Assembly: GCA_009377505.1 (NCBI GenBank)
Contig: WHTX01000007.1
Coordinates: 1 to 39,058 of the forward strand
Reading direction: 5' to 3'
Origin: Acidimicrobiia bacterium
Lineage (GTDB): Bacteria; Actinomycetota; Acidimicrobiia; Acidimicrobiales; CAIXPF01
DNA length: 39,058 nucleotides
Below, in pieces: positions 17,663-25,839 of the stretch. Each line of letters opens with the position of its first letter. The stretch's first letter is position 1. The notes beneath the pieces are model-generated. The model worked only from the letters and a program-made list of their open reading frames with translations. It was not told the origin of the DNA and ran no database searches. Made by a program: the position numbers and the translations under genes.

Positions 17663-18540
17663 CAGCGAGACCCCCTCTCGTCGCCCACGGCGTCGCCCAT
17701 GTCCCAGCGCACGGCGCCCACCCCGCACTTGAAGTTGTCATAGGCGGTGTAGCCGAGCACCTCGCAGCGGCGCTCCCCGATGGCCCCGAGCACGACGAAC
17801 CAGGCGTACAGCTCGGCGGTGCCCCCGGCGCCCGAGCGCTCCATCCGCTCCGGCGTCACGTCCGCCAGGAGCTTCTCGTGGTCGCCCCGTTCGAGCAGGC
17901 CGAGGAACCAGTGGTCGAAGTCCTCGTCGATGTAGAAGTACCGGGCCCCGCCGGGCTCGTGGGACAGCCCGCCCGAGCCGAAGAGCCCCACCCGCATCCC
18001 CGCCGGCAGGTCCTCCCGGATGATGTCGCCCAGCGCCCGTCCCACCTTGTAGCAGCGGTGCTGGTCGGGGATGGGCGGCACCGTGCAGTTCTGCAGCACC
18101 GGCACCACGGCCACCCCGTTCACGTCGAGGTCGCACAGCACGGTGGGCACGGACAGGTTGTCGTCGAAGCGGAGGTTCTCCTGCCGCCCGAAGAACTTGA
18201 CGCCTCGGCGGCCCATTCCCCGTAGCACCGCCTCGGCCACGTCGGTCCGGCCCGCCAGGGTGTAGGGGCGGCAGCCGATCCAGGGCTGGAACCAGTCGTA
18301 GGGCCCGTGGTGCTCGGCCGCCATGCCCAGGAGGAAGTCGGGGTACTCGAGGACCTTGGAGTTGGCCAGGTGGTCGTTGGCGAAGAGCACGAGCACGTCG
18401 AGCTCGGCGGCGGCGACCTCCTCGGCGATCCTGGCGTACATCGTGCGCATCGCGTCCTTGGACTCCTCCGGTGCGCTGTCGTACAAGCCGACCAGCCCGG
18501 GCGCGTGGCTCGCGGCCACCGCGCAGACGATCTCAGCCAT
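17662..18540 (-). CDS. ligB: LigB-type extradiol dioxygenase catalytic subunit
   Basis: A 292-residue class III extradiol dioxygenase that would open a dihydroxylated aromatic ring using Fe(II) and O2. Candidate iron ligands and catalytic residues are His12 (AASHAPG), His57 (FANDHLAN) and a conserved His in GSGGLSHEPGG. The start MAEIVCAVAASHAPG at 18540 has AGGAGG just upstream. It heads the operon ligB-ligA-cyclase-amidase and is divergent from the nitroreductase. Relatives act on protocatechuate, gallate, 2,3-dihydroxyphenylpropionate or aminophenols. The downstream amidase makes a nitrogen-containing substrate attractive, but that is inference. Confidence 0.9.
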   Translation of the reverse strand: MAEIVCAVAASHAPGLVGLYDSAPEESKDAMRTMYARIAEEVAAAELDVLVLFANDHLANSKVLEYPDFLLGMAAEHHGPYDWFQPWIGCRPYTLAGRTDVAEAVLRGMGRRGVKFFGRQENLRFDDNLSVPTVLCDLDVNGVAVVPVLQNCTVPPIPDQHRCYKVGRALGDIIREDLPAGMRVGLFGSGGLSHEPGGARYFYIDEDFDHWFLGLLERGDHEKLLADVTPERMERSGAGGTAELYAWFVVLGAIGERRCEVLGYTAYDNFKCGVGAVRWDMGDAVGDERGSR

Positions 18541-18659
18541 GGGCCCTCCTCGGTTCCCCCTCCGCCCATGATCCCCCAACCAGCGGCTGAGGCCAACAGG
18601 GCTGCCCCTTCAGCGCCAGGGGCGTACGGTGACGCGAGCCGGCACACCCGGGGGGAACC
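18541..18659. promoter_or_regulatory. Divergent promoter region between ligB and the nitroreductase gene
   Basis: A 119-base intergenic region separates ligB (left) and the nitroreductase gene (right). Ribosome sites are visible at both ends (AGGAGG before ligB, GGGGGG before the ATG at 18660). It must hold both promoters; no clear operator or sigma-70 box is readable. Confidence 0.5.
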
Positions 18660-19502
18660 ATGTCCGTACAGGCTGAGACCGACCTCGACCTCGACAGGGC
18701 GCGCCAGTTCGTGGAGGTGGCGAAGCTCCGGCGCAACGTCCGCTCCTTCGAGCCAGGCCGCCGCATCGCCCCGGAGGGGCTGCAGCTCATCTGCGAGGCG
18801 GGGCGCTGGGGCCCGAGCGGCGCCAACAGCCAGCCGTGGGAGTTCGTGGTGGTCGACGACCCCGAGCACCTGGCCCCGGTGGCCAAGCTCTTCGCCGAGC
18901 AGGCCGATCGCCTGAACCGGTACTGCAAGGGCTTCCCCCACGTGCACAAGAAGCACTGGGTGCACGAGGCCTCGGCCATCATCCTGCTCTTCGCCGATCC
19001 CCGCTGGTCCGAGGCCTACCCCAAGGCGCTGGAGCCGGCTGACGACGGCGACTACGTCGACAACCGCACGAACATCTTCCTCGTGTCGGTGGGCGCGGCG
19101 GCCCAGAACATGCACCTGGCGGCGGCGGCACTGGGCCTGTCGACCGCCTGGCTGTCGGGGGGAGGCGAGCCGACCACGGCCGCCGCGCTGCGTGGGCTGC
19201 TCGGCGTGCCCGAGCCCCTCGTGCCCTACGCCACCATCCCCATCGGCTGGCCGCACCGGCGCTCGGAGGACCGCTGGCGGCGGCCGCTCGAGGACGTCGT
19301 CCACAGCAACCGCCTCGACGTCTCCCGGGTGCGGAGTGCGGCCGACATCGAGCAGTACGTCCGCAAAGAGCGGGCCGACTCGATCTACCGGGACGCGACC
19401 ACCCGCGAGCGCCTGGTCGGTGGTGGCGCTGCTGGGGGCGGCGTTGGGGGCGGCGGGCCGCTCGGCGGGGGCGGGCAGGATGACACGGGCGGCCAGCCAT
19501 GA
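18660..19502 (+). CDS. Nitroreductase family FMN-dependent oxidoreductase
   Basis: A 280-residue nitroreductase-fold protein. It has the N-terminal FMN-binding pattern RRNVRSFEPG, the phosphate/isoalloxazine loop GPSGANSQPWEFVVVDD, a dimer-helix region VSVGAAAQNMHLAAAALGLS and GLSTAWLSGGG. These are typical of NAD(P)H-dependent nitro/quinone reductases and of the BluB/iodotyrosine deiodinase branch. The C-terminal 30 residues are a glycine-rich tail. Its stop overlaps the next gene's start (ATGA), so the two are coupled. It is divergent from the lig operon. Nitro reduction of an aromatic substrate before ring cleavage is a reasonable inference. Confidence 0.85.
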   Translation: MSVQAETDLDLDRARQFVEVAKLRRNVRSFEPGRRIAPEGLQLICEAGRWGPSGANSQPWEFVVVDDPEHLAPVAKLFAEQADRLNRYCKGFPHVHKKHWVHEASAIILLFADPRWSEAYPKALEPADDGDYVDNRTNIFLVSVGAAAQNMHLAAAALGLSTAWLSGGGEPTTAAALRGLLGVPEPLVPYATIPIGWPHRRSEDRWRRPLEDVVHSNRLDVSRVRSAADIEQYVRKERADSIYRDATTRERLVGGGAAGGGVGGGGPLGGGGQDDTGGQP

Positions 19503-20359
19503 GCGGCGACCGAGACGTCACGGTCTGTCTGACCTTCGACTTCGACGCCATCTCCATCTGGGTCGGGCCGAGGCACTCGAGGTCGCCGAACCTCATCGCC
19601 CGGGGCGAGTTCGGCGAGGTGGGGGCGAACCGCCTGGTCGACCTGCTGGACGAGCACGGCGTCCCCTCCACCTGGTTCATCCCCGGTCACACCATCGACA
19701 CCTTTCCCGAGGTGTGCGCCCGGGTGGCGGGTGCCGGCCACGAGGTCGGCTACCACGGCTACTGCCACGAGGCGCCCTCTTCCAAGGCGGACGAGGCCGA
19801 CGAGCGGGCGCTGCTCACCAAGGCCATGGGCCGCATCGAGGGCCTGACCGGGCGGCCGCCCGTCGGCCACCGCCTGCCCGGCGGCAACCTGGGGGAGCGC
19901 TGGGCCCGGCTCCTTCTCGAGTACGGCTTCTCCTACGACTCCTCCATGGCGCCCAACGACTTCGCCCCGACGTACTGCCGGCTCGGGGACGTGGTGCGCA
20001 CCGACGCGGCCTACGAGTTCGGGGCCGAGGTGGACCTCGTCGAGCTGCCCTTCGACTGGAGCCTCGACGACTGGCCCTACTTCTCCCCTGAGCCTCACCA
20101 CGACGGCCTGCGCTCGCCGAACGAGGTGTTCGACATCTGGGCCTCCGACTTCGAGTTCGTGTACCGCAAGCTGGGCACCGGCGTGTTCGTGCTGACCATG
20201 CACCCCCAGTGCATCGGGCGGGGCAGCCGGCTGTTGATGCTGGAGCGGCTCATCGCGCACATGAAGGCCCACGAGGGGGTGCGCTTCCGCACCATGGCCG
20301 AGGTGGCCGCCGAGTTCCGCGCCACCCGTCCCCTGGTTACGGCCACGGCCACCGGCTGA
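19499..20359 (+). CDS. Polysaccharide deacetylase (NodB/PuuE-type) family protein
   Basis: A 286-residue protein of the carbohydrate esterase 4 fold. Motif 1 is CLTFDFDAIS (metal/catalytic Asp). Motif 2 is GHEVGYHGYCHE (metal His pair). A GHRLPGGN motif is also present. No signal peptide is seen, so it is probably cytosolic. That points to the PuuE/urate-allantoinase-like amidohydrolase branch rather than cell-wall deacetylation. The ATG overlaps the nitroreductase stop by four bases. Its place in a module with amidase and cyclase suggests it cleaves a C-N bond in the same pathway, which is inference. Confidence 0.85.
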   Translation: MSGDRDVTVCLTFDFDAISIWVGPRHSRSPNLIARGEFGEVGANRLVDLLDEHGVPSTWFIPGHTIDTFPEVCARVAGAGHEVGYHGYCHEAPSSKADEADERALLTKAMGRIEGLTGRPPVGHRLPGGNLGERWARLLLEYGFSYDSSMAPNDFAPTYCRLGDVVRTDAAYEFGAEVDLVELPFDWSLDDWPYFSPEPHHDGLRSPNEVFDIWASDFEFVYRKLGTGVFVLTMHPQCIGRGSRLLMLERLIAHMKAHEGVRFRTMAEVAAEFRATRPLVTATATG

Positions 20360-20416
20360 GGGCGCGGCCCGGGCGGGATCGTCAAGGTGGGGGCGTGGCT
20401 GCCGATCGTCGTCCTC

Positions 20417-21380
20417 ATGCCCTCGCCGCGTCGCCGACGCACCGCCCGCCTGACCGCCATCGTCCTCGCCGCTGCCGCTTCCGGCCTCGCCGGCGGCGTG
20501 CTCGCCGCCGCCCCCGCCTCCGCCGAGCCGGCGCCTGGCGGCAGCGTGGTCCATGCCTGCGGAGCGGGAGTGGGGGGAGGGGTCAGCGGTGCCGCATGTG
20601 GCAGCGAGCCGACCAAACATCACCGTGGTCCCTGAACCGGTGACCGCCGGCGACCTGCTCACGGTCAGGTTCGAGTGCGATGGCCACGAGACAAGCGCAG
20701 CGGCAACCGTCTCCGCCCCCGAGCTCCCCGCCACGCTGGACCTGACTCGGACAGGCGGCCCCGGCGCCCACACCGCCAGCGGGCAGGTCCCGCACGACTG
20801 GGCTGGGGGAACCGGCAGCGTCACGGTGACCTGTGACTATGACGGGTACGAGCTCACCGACACCGCCGACTTCGGCCTGGTCGCCGCACCTCCGACCACC
20901 ACGACGGCCGCACCCACCACCACGACGGCTCCGACGACCACGACGGCGGCCTTGCCGGCGTCGCCGCCGCCGTCTGCCGGCACGCTCGACGTGTCCGTCG
21001 TGTCGCTCCAGCCGGAGGGGACGACGGAGCTGGTGGCCACCGGCTACCAGCCGGGCACGGACGTGCGCTTCGTGATCTACTCCGAGCCGGTGCTCCTGGG
21101 CTCGGCCGTTGTCGGGCCCGACGGCGTGGCCCGCCTCCTCGCCACCCTGCCCGCCGGTCTCCCCCTCGGCGAGCACACCGTCGTCTCCCTGGGCCTGGCA
21201 CCGGAGGGCACCGAGCGGGTGCTGAGCCAGTCGGTCACGGTGGCCGACGCGGCCCCCGCCCCCGCCACCTTGGCCCGCACCGGCAGCGCGTCGGCCCAGC
21301 TCACGCTGCTGGGGACGCTGCTGGTGGCCGCGGGCGTCCTGGTCCTCGCCGCGCACCGTCGACGCTTCGCCCCGTCCTGA
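20417..21380 (+). CDS. Secreted threonine-rich surface protein with LARTG sorting signal, one apparent frameshift
   Basis: About 320 residues once one base is removed. A signal peptide starts at the ATG at 20417 (PSPRRRRTARLTAIVLAAAA, cleavage after APASA). The mature part has two beta-sandwich-like segments: VPEPVTAGDLLTVRFECDG, then after a threonine-rich linker (TTTTAAPTTTTAPTTTT) DVSVVSLQPEGTTELVATGY. The C-terminus is a cell-wall sorting signal: LARTG, a hydrophobic helix and RRR. The signal frame and the mature frame differ by one base. Removing one A from the AAA at 20615-20617 gives ACGSEPTNITVVPEPV, a smooth join. A sortase-anchored or adhesion-type surface role is inferred; the sequence is not recognised beyond that. 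Confidence 0.75.
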
Positions 21381-21406
21381 CCGGCCGCCGTCGGGGCACG
21401 AGCAGT

Positions 21407-21430
21407 CCGGGCGCCCTGGCGCCCGCCGGG
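21407..21430 (+). terminator. GC hairpin downstream of the LARTG gene
   Basis: GGGCGCC (21409-21415) and GGCGCCC (21418-21424) form a tight stem, extendable with CCGG on both sides. It lies 28 bases after the stop and has no T-run. The region from here to 21551 holds no gene. Confidence 0.4.
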
Positions 21431-21551
21431 CGGCGGCATCCAACGCACCCAGAGCTGACCGGGGAGGCCGCGGCCGGGCCTCCGGGTGCGTCTCATGCCG
21501 CTGGCCGGGCTCGAGCGCACCCGGGCTCGTTGAACCGGGGATCGCCCGGCA

Positions 21552-21603
21552 CCTGCGGTCGAGCCGCCTGCGGTCGGGGCGCCTGCGGTCGAGCCGCCTG
21601 CGG
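21552..21603. repeat. 15-base tandem repeat, about 3.5 copies
   Basis: CCTGCGGTCGAGCCG recurs at 21552, 21567 (three changes), 21582 and partly at 21597. It lies in the gap between convergent genes. The unit is a multiple of three, but no gene with good starts is visible. Confidence 0.75.
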
Positions 21604-21681
21604 CGTTCGGGCGGCGAGAGGCCCCTGTGGGGCGAGCTCGATGCCGCGGTCGGCCGGGCCTGAGCGCGCCCAGACCCAGAC

Positions 21682-21709
21682 CGCCCGGCCCGAGCGACCG
21701 GGCCGGGCG
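21682..21709 (-). terminator. Perfect 11-base hairpin after the F420 LLM gene
   Basis: CGCCCGGCCCG (21682-21692) and CGGGCCGGGCG (21699-21709) form a perfect stem with a 6-base loop (AGCGAC). It lies six bases past the LLM stop on the minus strand. There is no U-tract, as is usual in high-GC actinobacteria. Confidence 0.6.
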
Positions 21710-21714
21710 CACCG

Positions 21715-22611
21715 TTACAGCTTGCTGAGCACCTCGTCGGCGAAGCGGCGCACGGCCGTCTCGGGGTCGCCCATCCGCAGGGCGTGGGCGTTGACCAGCA
21801 GGCGCGACACGCCGGCGTCCTCGTACGCCCGGGCGCCGTCGAGTCCCTCGCGGCCGTGGTTCCAGTAGGCGGTGAGCTCGAGGGAGGCCGGGTCGCGGCC
21901 CTGCCGTTCGCACTCGGCGCGGAGCTTGCCCATCAGCTCGGCGAAGTGCTCGAGGTCGCGGTGGATGACGTACCAGCCGTCGCCCCGGGCCACGACGCGG
22001 CGGATGGCGGCGGCCGAGGTGCCGCCGACGACGACGGGCACGCCCGGTCGCCCCCCGCCATCGGGCCCGCTGGCCTGCTGCGCCGGGGTGGGCTGCATCT
22101 TCCAGCCGTGCCAGTCGACGAAGCGGCCTCGCAGCTCGACCGTCTCGCCCGTCCACGCCGCCCGCATGGCGTCGATGTACTCGTCTGCCCGGGCGCCCCG
22201 GTCCTCGAAGGGGACGCCGAGGGCGTCGAACTCCTCCTTCAGCCAGCCCACGCCCAGGCCGAGCATGAGCCGTCCCCCGGAGAGGTGGTCGATGGAGGAG
22301 GCCTGCTTGGCCAGGTACAGCGGGTTGACCTGGGTGAGGATGTTCACCCCGGTGCCGAGCCGGAGCCGTTCGGTGGTAGCCGCGGCCCAGGAGAGGGCGA
22401 TGAGGGGGTCGACGAAGCGGTCCGAGCCCGAGACGGTCAGCTTCCCCTTGGGGTTGTAGGGGTACACCGAGTCGTAGTCGTCGGGGATGATGACGTGCTC
22501 GAACGTCCACACCGACTCGTAGCCGAGCTCCTCGAGCAGGCGGGAGAATCGGCCGAGGAACCCGGGAGCGAGGTAGCCGCCGGTGTTGACGGGGACGACG
22601 CCGACCTTCAC
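21715..22611 (-). CDS. LLM-class F420-dependent oxidoreductase
   Basis: A 298-residue luciferase-like TIM-barrel protein of the actinobacterial F420-dependent group. It reads VKVGVVPVNTGGYLAPGFLG, ELGYESVWTFEHVIIP, TERLRLGTGVNILTQVNPLY, LAKQASSIDHLSGGRLMLGL and GVGWLKEEFDALGVPFEDRG. It would move hydride between reduced F420 and an unknown organic substrate in the cytosol. The GTG start overlaps the stop of the SnoaL-like gene (GTGA), so the two form a coupled operon. A strong hairpin follows. F420 rather than FMN use is inferred from the family branch. Confidence 0.88.
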   Translation of the reverse strand: MKVGVVPVNTGGYLAPGFLGRFSRLLEELGYESVWTFEHVIIPDDYDSVYPYNPKGKLTVSGSDRFVDPLIALSWAAATTERLRLGTGVNILTQVNPLYLAKQASSIDHLSGGRLMLGLGVGWLKEEFDALGVPFEDRGARADEYIDAMRAAWTGETVELRGRFVDWHGWKMQPTPAQQASGPDGGGRPGVPVVVGGTSAAAIRRVVARGDGWYVIHRDLEHFAELMGKLRAECERQGRDPASLELTAYWNHGREGLDGARAYEDAGVSRLLVNAHALRMGDPETAVRRFADEVLSKL

Positions 22612-23018
22612 GACGTGACCAGCCCGAAGGCCCGAGCGGCGTAGAGCGAGTCGGCGTACTCGTCGAGGCGGGTGATCTTGCCGTCCTGGCAGGTGTAGAC
22701 CCAGGCGTACTCGTTGCGGTAGTCGCCGCCCTTGCGGATCTTTCCCGTGACCCGCTGGAGCGCGACGGCCGTGTCGCCGTCGGCGATGATCTTGTGGAGG
22801 GTGCGCTCGATGGTGTCCACGTCGAGGACCTTGCCGATGGCGCCGCCGGCGAGGGCGGCCACCGCCGCGTCGCGGCCCTCGAAGGGGCCGATGCCCATGC
22901 TCGGCGGCGGGTACCAGCTGGCGTCCTCGCTGAGCAGGGCCGTCATGGCGCCGGCGTCGTTGGCGGCCCGGGCCTCGAGGAACCGCTGGACGAGTTGGCG
23001 GGTGGCTTCGGTGTCCAT
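22608..23018 (-). CDS. SnoaL-like / NTF2-fold protein
   Basis: A 136-residue cone-fold protein (MDTEATRQLVQRFLEARAAN, ALLSEDASWYPPPSMGIGPF, EGRDAAVAALAGG, GKITRLDEYADS). It matches the limonene-epoxide-hydrolase/SnoaL-like superfamily, which includes small isomerases, cyclases and hydrolases as well as non-catalytic members. It is the first gene of the operon with the F420 LLM oxidoreductase (GTGA overlap), so both probably act on one pathway intermediate. The ATG at 23018 is chosen because earlier frame sequence is antisense to the cupin gene. Confidence 0.8.
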   Translation of the reverse strand: MDTEATRQLVQRFLEARAANDAGAMTALLSEDASWYPPPSMGIGPFEGRDAAVAALAGGAIGKVLDVDTIERTLHKIIADGDTAVALQRVTGKIRKGGDYRNEYAWVYTCQDGKITRLDEYADSLYAARAFGLVTS

Positions 23019-23070
23019 GGCCTCGTTGTAGCCCACATCTGTGGCAGCGTGGCGGGGTGCGCGGAGCCCG

Positions 23071-23445
23071 GTGTCCGTGAGCAGCGGTGGGGCCGAGCCC
23101 GGCCTGCTCGTCGACCTGGGCCTACTGGTGTCGGCCGAGGGAGCCGACGGGGCGCTGTGGAGCCTGCCCCACGGCGGTGACCTCGATGCCAACCTGGTCC
23201 GGCTGAGCGCCGGCGCCGAGATCGGCGAGCACCGCAACGACGAGGTCGACGTGCTGCTCTCGGTGCTGGCGGGGAGCGGCACGCTGGTCGTGGACGGCGT
23301 CGTCCACGACCTCACCGCCGGCCACCTGGCGCTCGTCGCTCGGGGAGGCCGGCGGGCGGTGCGGGCGGCGGCCGAGGGCATCGTCTACCTCAGCATCCAC
23401 CGCAGCCGTAGCGGCCTCTCGATCGGGCCGCGGCGAGCCCGGTAG
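23071..23445 (+). CDS. Cupin-domain protein
   Basis: A 124-residue single-domain cupin. Motif 1 is partly seen in SAGAEIGEHRNDEVDVLLSV and motif 2 in AGHLALVARGGRRAVRA. The usual His-rich metal site is reduced, with few His in motif 1 and none clear in motif 2, so metal binding is uncertain. Starts at GTG 23071 or 23077 follow GGAG. The gene diverges from the SnoaL-like gene with about 50 bases between them. A ligand-binding or regulatory role is possible; no specific function is recognised. Confidence 0.7.
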   Translation: MSVSSGGAEPGLLVDLGLLVSAEGADGALWSLPHGGDLDANLVRLSAGAEIGEHRNDEVDVLLSVLAGSGTLVVDGVVHDLTAGHLALVARGGRRAVRAAAEGIVYLSIHRSRSGLSIGPRRAR

Positions 23446-23578
23446 CGTTGCGGCGCCCCCGAGCGCCCATTCGCCGCCTCGAAGCGGGCACGCCTCGCCG
23501 GGCTCGACCGGGAAGGGGCCGGCTGTCGGGGGGTCGGCGGTGCTGGGCGGGGTGCCCGGGCCGGGTGCACCGGCTGGT

Positions 23579-23617
23579 GCGAAGGATCCTGCACGGTGGC
23601 GGTGGACGATCCTTCGC
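23579..23617. repeat. Perfect 10-base inverted repeat downstream of the cupin gene
   Basis: GCGAAGGATC (23579-23588) and GATCCTTCGC (23608-23617) flank a 19-base spacer, 134 bases after the cupin stop, in the gap 23446-23811. No T-run follows. It may be a terminator-like hairpin or a binding site. No gene with a credible start is seen in this gap. Confidence 0.7.
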
Positions 23618-23776
23618 GCCCCGAGGTGGCGACATCCGTGACGGCCAGCGTTCTGGCGGTCGCTCAGCGCAGACCGGCGGGGCGGCGCCGATTCGACGTC
23701 GATTCGACGCGCATGATCGACCAGGCGACGGACAGGGCTGTGACCTGCGATTTCGCCCCCGCCCAGCTGGCCCGCC

Positions 23777-23813
23777 GATTCGCCCGGCGACTTCGGTGGA
23801 GGGACGGCGAATC
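23777..23813 (-). terminator. Inverted repeat at the dehydratase stop codon
   Basis: GATTCGCC (23777-23784) and GGCGAATC (23806-23813) form an 8-base stem, with the right arm overlapping the stop of the dehydratase gene. The position suits transcription end on the minus strand; there is no U-tract. Confidence 0.4.
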
Positions 23814-24756
23814 AACCGCCGACCCCGGCGGCCAGCGTCGCCGGGTCGACGTTGCCACCGCACACGATCACGCCCACGGCCTCCCCGCCCGCCGGCCACC
23901 ACGCGCCGCTGAGCAGCGCCGCCAGCGCCGTGGCGCCCCCCGGCTCCGCCGCCACCCGGCAGTGCTCCCACAGCCAGTGCTGCGCGGCCACGATCGACGC
24001 GTCGGTCACCTTCACCGCCTCGTCCACCCAGCGCGACGATGCCTCCCAGGCCAATTCGCCGACCTGGCGGGCCCCCAGCGAATCGGCCGCGACCCCGGCA
24101 ACCTCCACCGCCACTGGGCCCCCAGCCGCACGCGCCGCCGCCAGGCAGGCGCTGAGCTCGGGCTCGACGGACACCACTCGCGCCCGCCCCCGGTACCAGG
24201 AGGCGACACCCCCGATGAGCCCGCCCCCGCCCACGGCCACGAGCACGGCGCCGAGCCCGGGAGCCTGCTCGGCCAGCTCCAGGCCGACGGTGCCCTGCCC
24301 GGCCACGACGGCGGGCTCGTCGTAGGGATGGATGCGCAGGGCGCCCGTCTCGGCCACGAAGCGGTCGCACGCCAGTTGGGCATCGGCGTAGGCCTCGCCC
24401 ACCACCCGCACCTCGGCGCCATACGCGGCGATACGGGCACGCTTGGTGGGCGAGGTCATCTCCGGCACGAACACGGTGGCGGTGTGGCCGAAGCGCCGGG
24501 CGGCCCAGGCCACGGCCTGGCCATGGTTCCCGCCCGACGCCGCCGCAACTCCCGCCGCAGGAACCGAGCCACTGAGCAGGGCGTTCGTCGTGCCCCGGGG
24601 CTTGAACGAGCCCGTCACCTGGGCCAGCTCCAGCTTGAGGGTGACGGGTGGCCCGCTGAGGCCCAGCTCGTCCGCCGCCACCTCGAGCACCGGGGTTCGC
24701 CGCACGTGGGGCGCGATGCGCCCCAGCGCAGCGGTGATCTCCTCGGGCCCGATCAC
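23812..24756 (-). CDS. PLP-dependent threonine/serine dehydratase-like protein
   Basis: A 314-residue fold-type II PLP enzyme. The Schiff-base Lys is Lys52 in TGSFKPRGTTNALL. The PLP-binding loop ASGGNHGQAVAWAARRFG and the glycine-rich phosphate loop VGGGGLIGGVASWYRG are both present. The length matches short catabolic threonine dehydratases and serine racemases without an ACT domain. It would deaminate Thr or Ser to the 2-oxo acid plus ammonia. The GTG at 24756 begins the usual IGPEEITAALGRIAPHVRRT. It is divergent from the aldo/keto reductase, 78 bases away. Related amino-acid racemase activity cannot be excluded. Confidence 0.88.
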   Translation of the reverse strand: MIGPEEITAALGRIAPHVRRTPVLEVAADELGLSGPPVTLKLELAQVTGSFKPRGTTNALLSGSVPAAGVAAASGGNHGQAVAWAARRFGHTATVFVPEMTSPTKRARIAAYGAEVRVVGEAYADAQLACDRFVAETGALRIHPYDEPAVVAGQGTVGLELAEQAPGLGAVLVAVGGGGLIGGVASWYRGRARVVSVEPELSACLAAARAAGGPVAVEVAGVAADSLGARQVGELAWEASSRWVDEAVKVTDASIVAAQHWLWEHCRVAAEPGGATALAALLSGAWWPAGGEAVGVIVCGGNVDPATLAAGVGG

Positions 24757-24834
24757 GGCGGCCGAGCCTAGGTGCCGCCGCCCCCCACCAGCGTCAGCCG
24801 GCGCCCCCGCGCCGGCCGCTCTAGGGTCCCGCGC

Positions 24835-25827
24835 ATGCAGCACGTGCAGCTGGGCCGCACCGGCCTGCAGGTCTCGAAGCTCTGCCTCGGCACCATGACC
24901 TTCGGGCTTCAGTGCGACGAGGAGAGGAGCCGGGCCATCCTCGACCGCGCCGCGGAGGGCGGCATCACCTTCCTCGACACGGCCGACGCCTACCCCATCG
25001 GCGGGCAGGGGGCGGAGCGGGGGCGGACCGAGGAGATCCTCGGCCGCTGGCTGGCCGGCCGGCGCGACGACTACGTGCTGGCGACGAAGTGCGGCGTGCC
25101 CATGAGCCGGCGGCGCTGGGACAGGGGCGGGTCTCGCAAGCACATCCTCGACGCCGTGGACGGCTCCCTGCGCCGCCTCCAGACCGACTACATCGACCTC
25201 TACCAGCTCCATCTCGACGACCTGCACACCCCGCTCGACGAGACGATCGCCGCGTTCGACCACCTCGTGCAGGTGGGCAAGGTCCGCTACGTGGGCTGCT
25301 CGAACTACAGCGCGTGGCGGCTGGCCCGCGCCCTCGGCCGGGCGGAGGTCCTCGGCGCCGCCCGCTACGACTGCGTGCAGCCCCGCTACAACCTCCTCCA
25401 CCGCGCCGCCGAGCGTGACCTGTTCGAGCTGTGCGAGGCCGAGGGCGTCGGCGTCATCCCCTACAACCCGATCGCCGGCGGCATGCTCAGCGGCAAGCAC
25501 CGCCGCGGCGACGCCCCCACCGAGGGCACTCGCTTCACTTTGGGCACGGCGGCCGGGCGCTACCAGGACCGCTACTGGCACGATTCGACCTTCGACACCG
25601 TGGAGCGGCTGGGCGCGCTGGCCGAGGGCGCAGCCATGAGCCTCGTCACCTTGGCCGCGGCCTGGTGCCTGGCCCAGCCCGCCGTCACCGCCCCCATCGT
25701 CGGGGCCTCCAAGCCCGAGCAGCTCGTCGACGCCCTCGTCGCGGCTGACACCGCGCTCGCCCCCGACCTGCAAGCCGAGGTCGACGAGCTGACCCGTCCC
25801 TACCGCCTCGTCGAACAGCAGCGCTAG
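24835..25827 (+). CDS. Aldo/keto reductase
   Basis: A 330-residue NADPH-dependent AKR. It starts MQHVQLGRTGLQVSKLCLGT and carries the catalytic tetrad: Asp and Tyr in FLDTADAYPIGG, Lys in VLATKCGVPMS and His in LYQLHLDDLHTPLD. The cofactor end is typical (GCSNYSAWRLARAL, VIPYNPIAGGMLSGKH, VGASKPEQLVDAL). It is most like the YghZ/potassium-channel-beta-like broad-specificity reductases. It converges on the small secreted-protein gene with only 12 bases between stops. The substrate is unknown. Confidence 0.9.
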   Translation: MQHVQLGRTGLQVSKLCLGTMTFGLQCDEERSRAILDRAAEGGITFLDTADAYPIGGQGAERGRTEEILGRWLAGRRDDYVLATKCGVPMSRRRWDRGGSRKHILDAVDGSLRRLQTDYIDLYQLHLDDLHTPLDETIAAFDHLVQVGKVRYVGCSNYSAWRLARALGRAEVLGAARYDCVQPRYNLLHRAAERDLFELCEAEGVGVIPYNPIAGGMLSGKHRRGDAPTEGTRFTLGTAAGRYQDRYWHDSTFDTVERLGALAEGAAMSLVTLAAAWCLAQPAVTAPIVGASKPEQLVDALVAADTALAPDLQAEVDELTRPYRLVEQQR

Positions 25828-25839
25828 CCGGCGACGCGG

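Noticed and set aside
21530-21868. A pentapeptide-like ORF over the 15-base repeats
   Set aside because: It is produced by the tandem repeat itself and extends antisense into the F420 LLM gene. It has no credible start.
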